Below the pieces are notes generated by a model. It saw only the letters and a list, made by a program, of their open reading frames with translations. It had not been told where the DNA came from and searched no databases. A program made the position numbers and the translations under genes. A DNA stretch of 64,000 bases from Bacillota bacterium (GTDB taxonomy: Bacteria > Bacillota > Clostridia > Lachnospirales > Lachnospiraceae), in NCBI GenBank assembly GCA_023393095.1, contig JAEWMT010000113.1, positions 1-64,000 of the forward strand, given 5' to 3'. Of the stretch, positions 43,257 to 53,144 are shown piece after piece (the first letter of the stretch is position 1; each line of letters begins with the position of its first letter).

Positions 43257-44216
43257 TTACAAATCTCGATAGGACTTATAGCCATATGCTGTTTCTGCCT
43301 TCTTCACAGCATTGATAATTGCCTGCTCCACTGCCCGTACCGAGAGAATGGCAACAGCATCCAGACTCGCATCAACCTTTCCTGAAGCCATCGTAAATAT
43401 GGTATCTCCATCAAATATGGTATGTGCCGGACGTACCGCCCTAGCAATCCCATTATGTGAGACAGCTGCCAGTTTGGTAGCCTGTGCTTTTGTAATCTTT
43501 GCATTGGTAATAACCGTTCCGATAATTGTATTGCCGCTGAACAAATCCGTTTTATCCCCATAGTCCGACAGCATTATCTTCTCACTGTCTGCAAGGGTTC
43601 TTTTATCTTCGTTAAGGGTTCCGGCAATCAGACGGTTTTCCTGACAATCATAAATATCCCCCACGCAATTGACCGCCATTACGGCTCCGACCTTTAAATC
43701 TCCCGTCTGAAGACAGGCCATACCAAGTCCGCCCTTCATGGCAAAATCTATCTCTTTTGCTTTGCCGATCGTAGTTCCTGTCCCAGCACCGTAATTTCCT
43801 TCTAGGGGTCGCTCTTCATAGGCATTGCGGCATGCCTCATATCCCATCTTTTGGTCCGGTCTTATTTTATAGTCTCCGCATTTTAGATCGAATAATATGG
43901 CTCCACAGACAATCGGTACTTTGGTAACTGCCACATCCCGGCCGATACCTTTCTCCTCAAGAAACTGCATTGCACCACCTGCTGAATCCAGCCCAAAGGC
44001 ACTTCCACCTGCCAGCATAACTGCATGGATACTCTGACGAAGATTGCTGGGATTTAATGCGTCCGTCTCCCTCGTTCCGGGGGAGCCCCCTCGAATATCG
44101 ACTCCTGCTACCGCACCTTCTTCACAGATAATAACGGTACACCCTGTTCCTGCTTCTTTATTCTGTGCATTACCAATATGGAATTCATCTAAATCCATAA
44201 TCTCTATGTACTTCAT
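43257..44216 (-). CDS. P1-family (DmpA/BapA-type) aminopeptidase
   Basis: A 319-residue N-terminal-nucleophile hydrolase. The N-terminal half has CTVIICEEGAVAGVDIRGGSPGTRETDAL and AVMLAGGSAFGLDSAGGAM. The self-cleavage site is probably the SGN/TIIGTVITNAK boundary near residue 225, with Thr as nucleophile. RPAHTIFDGDTIF near 270 is conserved. ATG at 44216 was chosen because TGAGGAAAATC precedes it. It removes N-terminal residues or beta-amino acids from peptides. It lies just after coaC on the same strand, with no functional link evident. Confidence 0.87.
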   Translation of the reverse strand: MKYIEIMDLDEFHIGNAQNKEAGTGCTVIICEEGAVAGVDIRGGSPGTRETDALNPSNLRQSIHAVMLAGGSAFGLDSAGGAMQFLEEKGIGRDVAVTKVPIVCGAILFDLKCGDYKIRPDQKMGYEACRNAYEERPLEGNYGAGTGTTIGKAKEIDFAMKGGLGMACLQTGDLKVGAVMAVNCVGDIYDCQENRLIAGTLNEDKRTLADSEKIMLSDYGDKTDLFSGNTIIGTVITNAKITKAQATKLAAVSHNGIARAVRPAHTIFDGDTIFTMASGKVDASLDAVAILSVRAVEQAIINAVKKAETAYGYKSYRDL

Positions 44217-44263
44217 GATTTTCCTCATTCCCGCTTATTGTGAAAGACTTGAAGCTCTTTAAA

Positions 44264-44803
44264 CTATTGCTCCAATATCTTAAGTGCAGCTTTCACAATG
44301 TCCTCCTCTGATGCAAGCGCGCCCTTTCCAACGGTGCCGCAAGCCAGAACACTTTCCTTCGGCTCTATGAATTGATATCCGTATTTTTTCAGTTTCTCTA
44401 TATTCTCCTGTACGATAGGGTTCTCCCACATATTCGTATTCATCGCCGGCGCAATCAGAACTGGTTTATCCTTGACCGCCATAACGGTAGTAGATAGCAT
44501 GTCGTCTGCAATTCCGCCTGCAAGCTTTCCGATGATATTTGCCGATGCAGGGGCGATGAGCACCAGATCGGCCTTTTGAGCCAGTGAAATATGCTTTATA
44601 TCGTTTGGAAAGTTATCTTGAAACATTTCCGTATAAACATTATTATGGGTAAGAGAACGAAACGTCAGCGGTGTAATGAATTTCACTGCATTCTGAGTCA
44701 TAATTACCTCTACTTCATAGCCTTTTTTAAAAAACTGATGTGCTAGGTATGCTGCCTTATAAGCCGCAATACTTCCTGTTACACCGAGAATTATTGTTTT
44801 CAT
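44264..44803 (-). CDS. coaC: Phosphopantothenoylcysteine decarboxylase
   Basis: A 179-residue HFCD-type flavoprotein that makes 4'-phosphopantetheine in coenzyme A synthesis. Motifs: ILGVTGSIAAYKAAYL at the start, LVLIAPASANIIGKLAGGIADD with the catalytic-His neighbourhood (DIKHISLA) before it, and PAMNTNMWENP near residue 118. ACGTVGKGALA carries the active-site Cys. In most bacteria this is the N-terminal half of a fused CoaBC protein. Here it is separate and lies 67 bp downstream of coaB. Confidence 0.93.
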   Translation of the reverse strand: MKTIILGVTGSIAAYKAAYLAHQFFKKGYEVEVIMTQNAVKFITPLTFRSLTHNNVYTEMFQDNFPNDIKHISLAQKADLVLIAPASANIIGKLAGGIADDMLSTTVMAVKDKPVLIAPAMNTNMWENPIVQENIEKLKKYGYQFIEPKESVLACGTVGKGALASEEDIVKAALKILEQ

Positions 44804-44870
44804 TCAGTACCTCCATTAATTTTATATAATTAGTTAATTGTAAAACTATACCGTCTTTGCAATTGTATTA

Positions 44871-45662
44871 CTAATGTTTACGAGTCTCGCAATTAATTAT
44901 TTTAACAACATGATCCGCAATGCCCTTTGCAATCTGTTCTTTATCTGTGTAGGTATGATAGCTTCCTGTCTTATTAATCAGATATCCGACATGCTTTCCT
45001 TCCTGAATTGTTTCCGTATCGTTCGCTAATACAAAATCACAACGATTTCTCTGCAGCAATTGATACGCTGTATCAATTAATTTCTCTTTGCTTACGTTAC
45101 TCAGCAGTTTAAACCCAACCAGAAGGGTCTTAGGACTGGTTTCCTTGATCATCCCTATCACTTTCGGAGTTTTCTCAAGCATCAGAAGAGGATGCTTAAG
45201 ATCGGAACTAATTTTCTGCTGTGCCTCTACCGTCTGTTCCTTTATGATATCAGTCACTGCCTGCTGCCATTCCTCGTAAGTGGCAATCACCTGACCATCA
45301 TGAAATTTATGATACATTGCCTGCACAACCCGTTCCAATGTCGTAACACTGTTAACCTTATAGTCGCTAACCGCCATAGAATGGATGACAGCATCAATCT
45401 TCTGAGTTATCAGAAGCTCCTTGATCTTACTTTGCAATTGATCTGTCCCTTCAATACGGATAATCTCAACATCAGCATCCTCCGCCTTAGGAACTACGGC
45501 ACTCATACCGCAGAGATAATATATCGTATGCTCTTTCCCCTTCAGTTTTCTTACGAACTCCTCCGTAATCAGACTGCCGAGCCTTCCGGTCGCTTCGTTA
45601 GTGATTGATCTGACGGAATCTATTCTTTCCCGGGTTCCCCCGGCTGTAATAATCAGCTTCAT
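44871..45662 (-). CDS. coaB: Phosphopantothenate-cysteine ligase, separate CoaB type
   Basis: A 263-residue ligase joining 4'-phosphopantothenate and cysteine. KLIITAGGTRERIDSVRSITNEATGRLG at the start is the nucleotide-binding block, AVIHSMAVSDYKV (about 117) contains the conserved Asp-Tyr region, and LVGFKLLSN with FVLANDTETI follow. It lacks the decarboxylase domain, as in streptococcal CoaB. AAAGGATGCATGCT supports ATG at 45662. A ~200-bp palindromic repeat lies upstream, between it and the SRAP gene. Confidence 0.92.
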   Translation of the reverse strand: MKLIITAGGTRERIDSVRSITNEATGRLGSLITEEFVRKLKGKEHTIYYLCGMSAVVPKAEDADVEIIRIEGTDQLQSKIKELLITQKIDAVIHSMAVSDYKVNSVTTLERVVQAMYHKFHDGQVIATYEEWQQAVTDIIKEQTVEAQQKISSDLKHPLLMLEKTPKVIGMIKETSPKTLLVGFKLLSNVSKEKLIDTAYQLLQRNRCDFVLANDTETIQEGKHVGYLINKTGSYHTYTDKEQIAKGIADHVVKIINCETRKH

Positions 45663-45790
45663 AGCATGCATCCTTTACCCATTTTCCTAATTCAGTATTA
45701 TGAAATAGATTTCTTATATGAATACTTTTCCATTTATTATAGCTACTTTGTAGCATTTGTCAAATATGGAAGCAAAAATAAAAGCTAAAT

Positions 45791-45998
45791 TAGTAACTGT
45801 TCAGCCTAGCCGGAAATTCAACCGGGTGATTTCGATTTATGTTTTCAAAAAGGAGTATTTGCAATCGTCGGTACTTAGGCTCTGTATTTTAGAGTCTTAT
45901 GTACCGCTACGTAATGCAACTAAGCGGGAGCGTCTCCGTTCGGAAACATAGATCGAAATCACCCGGTTGAATTTCCGGCTAGGCTGAACTGTTACCTA
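45791..45998. repeat. ~200-bp palindromic repeat, complete copy
   Basis: Arms 45799-45836 and 45952-45989 are perfectly complementary over 38 bp, and imperfect pairing extends a few bases outward and inward. The ~115-nt interior contains CGGTAC/GTACCG and GCTCT/AGAG nested stems. A truncated copy is at 54321-54409. The right edge supplies the stop codon of the SRAP gene (TAG at 45998-45996). A coding frame across it is an artefact. Confidence 0.85.
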
Positions 45999-46562
45999 AA
46001 TTGCCTCTCTTACCAACTGTGGTGGAACTTTCTTTAATAAATCATTCGTTGCACTATCATCCATAATCCAGGTAGCAATCTCCTTCTTCGGGATAACTAA
46101 CGGCATGCGGTTATGAACCTCCTTCATGGATTCATTCGCATCCGTGGTCAGGATGACATAACGCATTTCATCTCTATAATTTGTATATAAGCCAGCCATG
46201 TAGAGGGCATTCGTATCCTCCAGTCGAAACAGGAATTTCTTTTTATCCTTGTCCCATTCATAGAAGCCGGTAGAGGGAATAATACAGCGGCGGTTCATTA
46301 GACTATCGCGGAAGGTTCTCTTCTCGAAAGCCGTCTCAGCCCTTGCATTAATTATGACACCCTTCTGGTCAAACTTCGGGAACCCCCATACACTAAGAAC
46401 CGGAGAAATCTGCTTCTCCTCTTCAATCATTATCGGAGCCAGATTAGTCGGAAATATCTCCCCCTGTCTTGCTTGCTTCCCCTGAAACTTTGCATTTAAT
46501 TTTTCCAGTATCTCCAGTATCTCATCGCTTTGCTCTACTGTGAAATTATACCTTCCGCACAT
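45996..46562 (-). CDS. SRAP/HMCES-family abasic-site protein (YedK-like)
   Basis: A 188-residue SOS-response-associated protein that covalently shields abasic sites in single-stranded DNA. MCGRYNF places the catalytic Cys2 at the N-terminus after Met removal. INARAETAFEKRTFRDSLMNRRCIIPSTGFYEW (about 77-110) holds the DNA-binding and catalytic Asn/Glu segment, and MKEVHNRMPLVI (about 146) holds the conserved His. The stop codon lies in the edge of the palindromic repeat, so the last residues (AI) may have been altered by its insertion. No LexA box is seen upstream. Confidence 0.92.
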   Translation of the reverse strand: MCGRYNFTVEQSDEILEILEKLNAKFQGKQARQGEIFPTNLAPIMIEEEKQISPVLSVWGFPKFDQKGVIINARAETAFEKRTFRDSLMNRRCIIPSTGFYEWDKDKKKFLFRLEDTNALYMAGLYTNYRDEMRYVILTTDANESMKEVHNRMPLVIPKKEIATWIMDDSATNDLLKKVPPQLVREAI

Positions 46563-46768
46563 CGAATTGCTCCTCGCTTTCTTAAAACTAAAGTTATCAT
46601 TTAAATCAGTATTCCATAATCCACTTATTTTGTACTTCCTATTACTGATTATCTCCCAAATCCAACCTTAATTATCTACATAAAAATTTTGTCAGATAAG
46701 TCGGCTCTTTTCTGCATATATTTTCACCAGTTAAATATATTGTTAAAAAACAAAGAAAGTCTTTACCT

Positions 46769-47344
46769 ATGCCGGACATTCTTCAAAAGCTTGATGAAAA
46801 TATTCTTTTCTTTATTCAAGAGCATATAAAATGCCCTGTTCTCGATCGAGTTATGGTATTTATCACCTCCCTCGGCAATGCAGGGCATATCTGGATTGTT
46901 GTTGGAATTGTATTACTATTGATAAAACGTTATCGAAAATGCGGAATTACCCTTCTTTGTGTCCTTGAAGTAGCCAATTACCTTTGTTCGGATGTGCTAA
47001 AACCATTCGTCGGCAGAGTTCGTCCCTGTAATAAATTCCCACAGGTACCTTTGCTTATCCCTGCTCTGCATTCCCCATCCTTTCCCTCGGGTCATACCAT
47101 GTCAGGCTTTGCCTGTGCAACGGTACTCTATTATTTTGATAAGCAACTTGGAATTGCTGGTTATATCCTGGCTTCTTTGATTGCTTTTTCAAGGCTGTAT
47201 TTATTCGTCCATTATCCTACCGATATCCTTGGAGGAATTCTTTATGGGATATCTGTCCCCATCCTGTTGATTTACTGTTTGAAGGCCATCTATCTCCATA
47301 TCATAAAAGGGCTTCTCTCTACACTTACTTCCCTAAGGAAATAG
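46769..47344 (+). CDS. PAP2-family membrane phosphatase
   Basis: A 191-residue membrane protein with about five spans. The three phosphatase motifs are KPFVGRVRPC (about 88), PSGHTMSG (about 111) and SRLYLFVHYPTDILGG (about 142), giving the catalytic His pair and Arg. It probably dephosphorylates undecaprenyl pyrophosphate or a phospholipid. The ribosome site is weak. Its last 20 bp overlap the convergent parvulin gene, so the two transcripts are antisense there. Confidence 0.9.
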   Translation: MPDILQKLDENILFFIQEHIKCPVLDRVMVFITSLGNAGHIWIVVGIVLLLIKRYRKCGITLLCVLEVANYLCSDVLKPFVGRVRPCNKFPQVPLLIPALHSPSFPSGHTMSGFACATVLYYFDKQLGIAGYILASLIAFSRLYLFVHYPTDILGGILYGISVPILLIYCLKAIYLHIIKGLLSTLTSLRK

Positions 47345-48728
47345 CATTCCATGCCTCATTATTGACTACTACATTATAATCTTTGGTCCATTGCTGATAA
47401 ATCTTTGTGAATAAATCATTGCGGCGTTGATCAATGATATTTTCCTTCACCTGGGTTGTGGCATCCATATTAAAATCAGAGACACAGTAGATAATGTGCC
47501 AACCGGTATCGGTTGTGATAATTTCACTTACCTGCCCCGTCTTTAAAGAGAAGGCCGCTTTTTCAAAAGCATCGCCAAATTCCTCAGGATTATCTCCCTT
47601 TCCAAAGGTATACTCGGATTTCCCGGCTTCTGTATTCGCCTCAGCCAGTGCTTTAAAGTCTTTCGTATCCTTTGCCTTTTTGAATAGAGTTTTTGCTTTT
47701 TTATACGCCTCTTTTTTATCATCACTGGATAATGGCACTTTTTTTCCTTCCGAGTCTAAATTATAATTCTGGATAAAAATATCCTGAACTGTGATCTGTT
47801 TTGCCTGCTCATCCGATACATTGTTATCTACGTTAATTGTCTGGTTTTCAAAGACCTTATCTGCAAGAAGATTGTCGGAATATACCTGTTCCAACAGCTT
47901 CTGAGTAATCAGATAATGCTCTTTATCCTCTTTTGTAATACCGTTAAAATGCTCCAAAGCATAAGAATTTGCCTCTGCCTGCTCCTCCTCTGACAGCGTT
48001 ATATCCTTCTTCTCAGCTTCAGCGCGAATAATTTTCAGTTCGGTTATCTGCTTTATTACTTCATCCTTAATCATCTTACCAAAGGTTTCACCATTACCAA
48101 TAATATCTGCATCCCAAATTCCATTTCCATAATCGGATTCATACTTATCCTGTGCAGATTTTAGATATACCATGGCTTCATTATAATAAACCTTGGTATC
48201 CCCTACCATAAGCATCATTTCTCCTGAATGTTCAGGTTCTTTCGCCGCTGCTTTCTGCTCCTCTTTACTAAGTTTATAATAAGAAAGCTCTGTTACCATA
48301 TTTTTATCATTATCATAAGAAATATATAATTGCTTCTCATCTTTTAAATAAGAATAGGTTACCTCATTCTTAATTGGATCCTCAATTTTAGAGACATACT
48401 TCCCGAACTTATCCTTGTTCAGAGCCTCTGCATCATCCTTTTTCATTCCGATTGACATCCCAAATAAAGTATATTTCCCTGCATTCTTCATTAAAGTAAC
48501 AGAGGTTACCTTATTATCAAGAACAAGTACCTGAACTACGTCCTTCATTGCATATGCTCCATTACTCTGCTGCTCCAGCTTTGTCTGTGACCTCTTTTCA
48601 AAGGTTGACACCGATTTTCCTATATAATGAGATAATTCATTCCGGTCTGCCTCCGATCTGCAGGCAGACAGCAATAAAATCATGCTTAATGTTATTAAAG
48701 TAAATATTATTCTTCTTTGTTTCTTCAT
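47325..48728 (-). CDS. Parvulin-type foldase lipoprotein (PrsA-like)
   Basis: A 467-residue exported lipoprotein. The signal ends in LLLSAC (lipobox Cys near residue 22). A first domain of ~130 residues contains a repeated threonine/methionine-rich fold (SVTLMKNAGKYTLFGMSIGMKKDDA). The SurA/PrsA-like core starts near 170, and the parvulin domain is near 350-440 with YTFGKGDNPEEFGDAFEKA, SEIITTDTGWHIIYC. ATG at 48728 was chosen because GGGGAACAGG precedes it. It helps fold exported proteins. It lies downstream of mfd. Confidence 0.85.
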   Translation of the reverse strand: MKKQRRIIFTLITLSMILLLSACRSEADRNELSHYIGKSVSTFEKRSQTKLEQQSNGAYAMKDVVQVLVLDNKVTSVTLMKNAGKYTLFGMSIGMKKDDAEALNKDKFGKYVSKIEDPIKNEVTYSYLKDEKQLYISYDNDKNMVTELSYYKLSKEEQKAAAKEPEHSGEMMLMVGDTKVYYNEAMVYLKSAQDKYESDYGNGIWDADIIGNGETFGKMIKDEVIKQITELKIIRAEAEKKDITLSEEEQAEANSYALEHFNGITKEDKEHYLITQKLLEQVYSDNLLADKVFENQTINVDNNVSDEQAKQITVQDIFIQNYNLDSEGKKVPLSSDDKKEAYKKAKTLFKKAKDTKDFKALAEANTEAGKSEYTFGKGDNPEEFGDAFEKAAFSLKTGQVSEIITTDTGWHIIYCVSDFNMDATTQVKENIIDQRRNDLFTKIYQQWTKDYNVVVNNEAWNAISLGK

Positions 48729-48800
48729 CTCCTGTTCCCCTTCCGATTTATCATAGCTTCCTTCCAATGGTTGAAACAAGCTTATCCTTTTGCCCTTACT

Positions 48801-51800
48801 TTATTCCTGTATTAGCATTTTAAAATCCTTTAACAGATTCATCAGTTTATCAAATATGGACAGTGTATCTGCCTTTCCTTTCGGGCTGTTAGGAAGCCTG
48901 TACTCAAAATAGGGATTTGCCTGAGGAATCAGCTTCACGCTGTTATTATATTTTGTCAGCAGTTCTGGGATTTTTTCCACAGCCAACTTCGCCTTCGGGT
49001 ACATTATTAATTTTACTTGATTTTCTTTATGAATAAGACCTGTTATATAGACCTTATGACAGGTGGCTTTCAGCAGCGCTATATTCAGCAGATTGTTTAC
49101 TGCTCCTGGCATATCTCCGAAGCGATCCATCAGCTCTTCCTGCATATCCATCATTTCTTCTTCATTTTCAATATCCGCGATTCGTTTATAGATATCCAGC
49201 TTCTGAATCTCATTCTTAATATAGGTTGATGGAATGTATGCATCCATATCCATGTCCACGGTAGTTTCAAAGGTTTCTTCCATTGAGCCCTCACCTTTCA
49301 TGGATTTTACCGCTTCATTCAGCATCTTACAATATAAATCATAACCGACTGCTTCCATATGACCGCTCTGCTCTGCTCCCAAAAGGTTTCCTGCCCCACG
49401 GATTTCTAGGTCCCTCATAGCTATTTTAAAGCCTGATCCAAGTTCTGTAAACTCCTTGATTGCATGCAGTCTCTTTTCTGCAATTTCCTTCAGCATCTTA
49501 TCTCTGCGGTACATCAAAAATGCATATGCGGTACGATTAGAACGTCCAACACGTCCCCGCAGCTGATAAAGCTGTGATAGCCCCAGCCGGTCGGCATCAT
49601 CAATAATCATTGTATTAACATTGGAGATATCCAGTCCTGTCTCAATAATTGTAGTAGATACTAGGACATCAATTTCTCCTGAGATAAATTCAAACATGAT
49701 CTTCTCTAGTGTATGCTCATTCATCTGTCCATGGGCAAATGCGACATTTGCCTCTGGTACCAGCCTTGCCACAGAATTGGCAACTTCATCAATACCATTC
49801 ACTCTATTATAGACATAGTAAACCTGTCCGCCCCTTGCCAGCTCCCTGCTGATTGCTTCCCTGATAATCTCATCATTATGCTCCAATACATAGGTCTGGA
49901 TTGGCAGACGATCCACTGGCGGTTCATCCAATACGCTCATATCACGAATTCCAACCAGGCTCATATGGAGTGTTCTCGGTATCGGAGTTGCCGTAAGCGT
50001 TAGAACATCCACATCCTTCTTAAACTGCTTGATTTTCTCCTTATGGGTTACTCCGAAGCGTTGTTCCTCATCGACAATCAAAAGTCCCAGATTCTTAAAT
50101 TTGACATCAGCCGAAAGAACACGGTGGGTGCCGACAACAATATCAAGGCTTCCCTTCTTAAGCCGTTCCAATGTCTTCTTCTGTTCTGCTGCAGTTCGAA
50201 AACGGGAAAGCACATCGACACTTACCGGGAAATCCATCATACGCTGAACGAGTGTATTATAATGCTGCTGGGCTAGAATAGTTGTAGGTACGAGAACTAC
50301 CACCTGTTTTCCATCCGATACTGCCTTGAAAGCTGCCCGGATTGCAATCTCAGTCTTACCATAGCCTACGTCACCACAGATTAAGCGATCCATGATACGC
50401 TTACTCTCCATATCTCTTTTGGTAGCTTCAATTGCAGTTAACTGATCCTCTGTCTCCTCGTACGGAAATGCTTCCTCAAATTCCTTCTGCCATACGGTAT
50501 CGGATCCAAATTGGAACCCCACCTTCTCCTGTCTGCTGGCATAAAGTTTCACCAGATCTGCTGCAATCTCCTTTACGGCTCCCCTTACCTTTGCCTTGGT
50601 GTTCTTCCATTCAATTGAGTTAAGCTTATTCAGCTTCGGCTTTCTGCCCTCCGAGCCAGAATATTTTTGTATCACATCAAGGCCTGTTGCAAGAATATAC
50701 AACACGCCTCCGCCGCCGTATTCAATTTTGATATAATCCTTTGTTATCTTATCTACTTCAATTTTTTCTATTCCTTTATAGATACCAAGTCCATGATTTT
50801 CATGTACCACATAATCTCCAGGAGTCAGCTCCGTAAAGCTCTGAATCTTATTTCCCTCATAGGTGGATTTCTTGCGCTTCTTCTTTTTCTCGGTACCAAA
50901 AATATCACTCTCAGAGATTACTACGAATTTAATCAGTGGATACTCAAATCCTCTTCTTAAATTACCGTAGGATACCATAATCTCACCACTTTGCAGGATA
51001 CGATCCATATCTTCACTGTAAAAAGCGGATAGACCAAGTCCTTCCAGATCCTCACTTAACCGCATCGCCCTGGTTCTTGAACCTGACAGCAGGATGACAC
51101 GGTATTTATTCTTCTTCCACCGTTCCAGGTCCTTTACTAATACGTCAAAATTTTTATGGTAAGATGACGCGGTCTGAACCGTGAAATCATATTTTCTTTT
51201 TGCGGTATAGAAGTTATTCTTAACCTCCATGGTACTAATTAGGATGGTATTCTTGGTTGCCAAAATACCCATGGCATCCTTATATCCAAAGATAACATCC
51301 ATTTGCCCCGGAAGAATGTATCCTTTCTCAATACGTCCTATCATACCTTCACGGAACTCGGTCTCGACAGCTTCGCCTTTCTCTGCAATCCTTCCCGGTT
51401 CATCAAGGAAAAATATCGTATCTTCATTATCAAAATAGTTAAAAAAGCTAACCGTCGTATCATAGAAGTAGCTGATATAGCTTTCCAAAGCCATGGAACC
51501 CTGATAAGCCTCAAGGTTTTCTTTGAATTCTGCAACAAGCTGGTGAATTCTTGCGGCTTCCTCCGTCTTAAATTGATCCCTTAACTTCTTATAATATTGT
51601 TTCTCTTCCTCTTCAATTTTCTTTATTCCGGCTCTTAATCTGCCCTCATCCGGTATGATTTCTGCTGCCGGATAGATGACAAGCTGTTCCACCTGTTCAA
51701 TCGAACGCTGACTGCTGACATCAAAGGTACGGATGGAATCTATCTCATCCCCCCAAAGCTCGATTCGATATGGGGCCTCCTCCGTCAATGGAAAAATATC

Positions 51801-52334
51801 TATAATACCACCCCGGACTGCAAAATCACCGGGATTTTCAACCTGCGCCTGTCTTTCATAACCAAGACGAACCAGCGCCTCACTAAACTCCTGAAGCTTA
51901 ATTACAGAGGTCTGGTTTATAGTAATAATACGTTCCTTTACGGAGGAAAGCGGAAGGAGCCGATCCATTCCGCCATCCAGTGTAACGATTATGGTCGTAT
52001 CTTTTTTCTCAATAATTCTGCTTAAAATCCGAAGACGTTCTCTGACAATTGCATTTCCATGGATATCAGCACTATAGAAAATAATATCCTTTGCCGGATA
52101 GATGTACACCTCTCTGTCATAGAGTCTATAATCCTCATAGATTTCTTTTGCCTTCAGATCATTATAGGTAACGATCACTTTATATTTAAAGCCCTCTCCC
52201 AAGCCGTGAATTAGATGACATTTCTGGGAATCAATACAGCCGGTAACTTGTACCGGCAGGGTCTTTAATGTAATGTTTTCCCTGATATCATTAAATTCCT
52301 TTAACTCCTTCAGAGGTGCTGTAAAGGTTTTCAA
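48801..52334 (-). CDS. mfd: Transcription-repair coupling factor
   Basis: A 1177-residue SF2 translocase that removes stalled RNA polymerase and recruits UvrA. The UvrB-homology domains occupy ~1-340, the RNA-polymerase-interacting CarD-like module is near 500 (TPGDYVVHENHGLGIYKGI), Walker A is GDVGYGKTE (about 660), the DEAD-box variant is VDEEQRFGV, and GRVGRSNRTAYAF plus a C-terminal UvrA-regulatory domain follow. The start codon is TTG with GGAGGGAATACCA upstream. Downstream of pth, as in Bacillus. Confidence 0.97.
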   Translation of the reverse strand: MKTFTAPLKELKEFNDIRENITLKTLPVQVTGCIDSQKCHLIHGLGEGFKYKVIVTYNDLKAKEIYEDYRLYDREVYIYPAKDIIFYSADIHGNAIVRERLRILSRIIEKKDTTIIVTLDGGMDRLLPLSSVKERIITINQTSVIKLQEFSEALVRLGYERQAQVENPGDFAVRGGIIDIFPLTEEAPYRIELWGDEIDSIRTFDVSSQRSIEQVEQLVIYPAAEIIPDEGRLRAGIKKIEEEEKQYYKKLRDQFKTEEAARIHQLVAEFKENLEAYQGSMALESYISYFYDTTVSFFNYFDNEDTIFFLDEPGRIAEKGEAVETEFREGMIGRIEKGYILPGQMDVIFGYKDAMGILATKNTILISTMEVKNNFYTAKRKYDFTVQTASSYHKNFDVLVKDLERWKKNKYRVILLSGSRTRAMRLSEDLEGLGLSAFYSEDMDRILQSGEIMVSYGNLRRGFEYPLIKFVVISESDIFGTEKKKKRKKSTYEGNKIQSFTELTPGDYVVHENHGLGIYKGIEKIEVDKITKDYIKIEYGGGGVLYILATGLDVIQKYSGSEGRKPKLNKLNSIEWKNTKAKVRGAVKEIAADLVKLYASRQEKVGFQFGSDTVWQKEFEEAFPYEETEDQLTAIEATKRDMESKRIMDRLICGDVGYGKTEIAIRAAFKAVSDGKQVVVLVPTTILAQQHYNTLVQRMMDFPVSVDVLSRFRTAAEQKKTLERLKKGSLDIVVGTHRVLSADVKFKNLGLLIVDEEQRFGVTHKEKIKQFKKDVDVLTLTATPIPRTLHMSLVGIRDMSVLDEPPVDRLPIQTYVLEHNDEIIREAISRELARGGQVYYVYNRVNGIDEVANSVARLVPEANVAFAHGQMNEHTLEKIMFEFISGEIDVLVSTTIIETGLDISNVNTMIIDDADRLGLSQLYQLRGRVGRSNRTAYAFLMYRRDKMLKEIAEKRLHAIKEFTELGSGFKIAMRDLEIRGAGNLLGAEQSGHMEAVGYDLYCKMLNEAVKSMKGEGSMEETFETTVDMDMDAYIPSTYIKNEIQKLDIYKRIADIENEEEMMDMQEELMDRFGDMPGAVNNLLNIALLKATCHKVYITGLIHKENQVKLIMYPKAKLAVEKIPELLTKYNNSVKLIPQANPYFEYRLPNSPKGKADTLSIFDKLMNLLKDFKMLIQE

Positions 52335-52381
52335 TGGTATTCCCTCCTATTAACAATACTCCAATAGACCTGTTATCTATC

Positions 52382-52948
52382 TTATTTTTTCCGATTATAA
52401 ATATTCATAGCTGCTTCAACACCTGAAGTAATTATCATTTTACAGGCCTCTGAGGAATCCTTAAGTGCTTCTCTGATGACGGGCTGTTCCTCCTGTTGAA
52501 ATCTTGAAAGTACATAATCTGCCAGATCCCAGTCCTTCGGCTTATCGCCGACTCCCACCTTTATTCTTGGAAATTCATCCGTCCCGAGATGACTGATTAT
52601 ACTTTTAATCCCGTTATGTCCGCCCGCACTGCCTTTCTTTCGAATACGCAGCTGACCAACCTCCAGACTGATATCATCATAAATTACGATGATGTTCTGC
52701 GGAGGCACCTTATAAAAATCTACAAGTTCACGTACACTTTCACCGCTTAAATTCATATAAGTGACCGGCTGAGCCAGTACTACCTTTTCTCCCTCAATAT
52801 AACCTTTGCCACAGATTGCCTTGTGTTTCTTAAAATCCAGAGGAATTTGAAAATCGTCGGACAGTCTTGTGATCGCATCCCATCCGACGTTATGTCTTGT
52901 TGCCTGGTATTGACTTGTGGGGTTTCCTAACCCTATTATAATGTACAT
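52382..52948 (-). CDS. pth: Peptidyl-tRNA hydrolase
   Basis: A 188-residue enzyme that recycles peptidyl-tRNA. Motifs are IIGLGNPTSQYQATRHNVGWDAI (Asn/His at 10-21), PVTYMNLSGESV, VIYDDISLEVGQLRIRKKGSAGGHNGIKSI (about 90-120) and FPRIKVGVG. All catalytic residues (Asn10, His20, Asp93-type) are present. It precedes mfd by 48 bp on the same strand, the conserved pth-mfd pair. Confidence 0.96.
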   Translation of the reverse strand: MYIIIGLGNPTSQYQATRHNVGWDAITRLSDDFQIPLDFKKHKAICGKGYIEGEKVVLAQPVTYMNLSGESVRELVDFYKVPPQNIIVIYDDISLEVGQLRIRKKGSAGGHNGIKSIISHLGTDEFPRIKVGVGDKPKDWDLADYVLSRFQQEEQPVIREALKDSSEACKMIITSGVEAAMNIYNRKK

Positions 52949-53144
52949 AACTACTAGCTAACCTTTCCTATTTGTATCTTTATTATTTATCTCTTTATTA
53001 TTTTTATCTGACTTCATTCTAACCGGATCGCACCATGTACTGGCTTATTCATTTTCTCATTACCAAACAAAGATATCGTCCCCCAAAAGTTGCATTATTA
53101 TATTAAGAAGCAATTTCTGACCTACCTAATAAAAATCAGGTATA

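Noticed and set aside
45757..45951. A 64-codon plus-strand frame across the palindromic repeat
   Set aside because: It lies in a perfect inverted repeat, has no ribosome site and resembles no protein; the stem structure explains the sequence.
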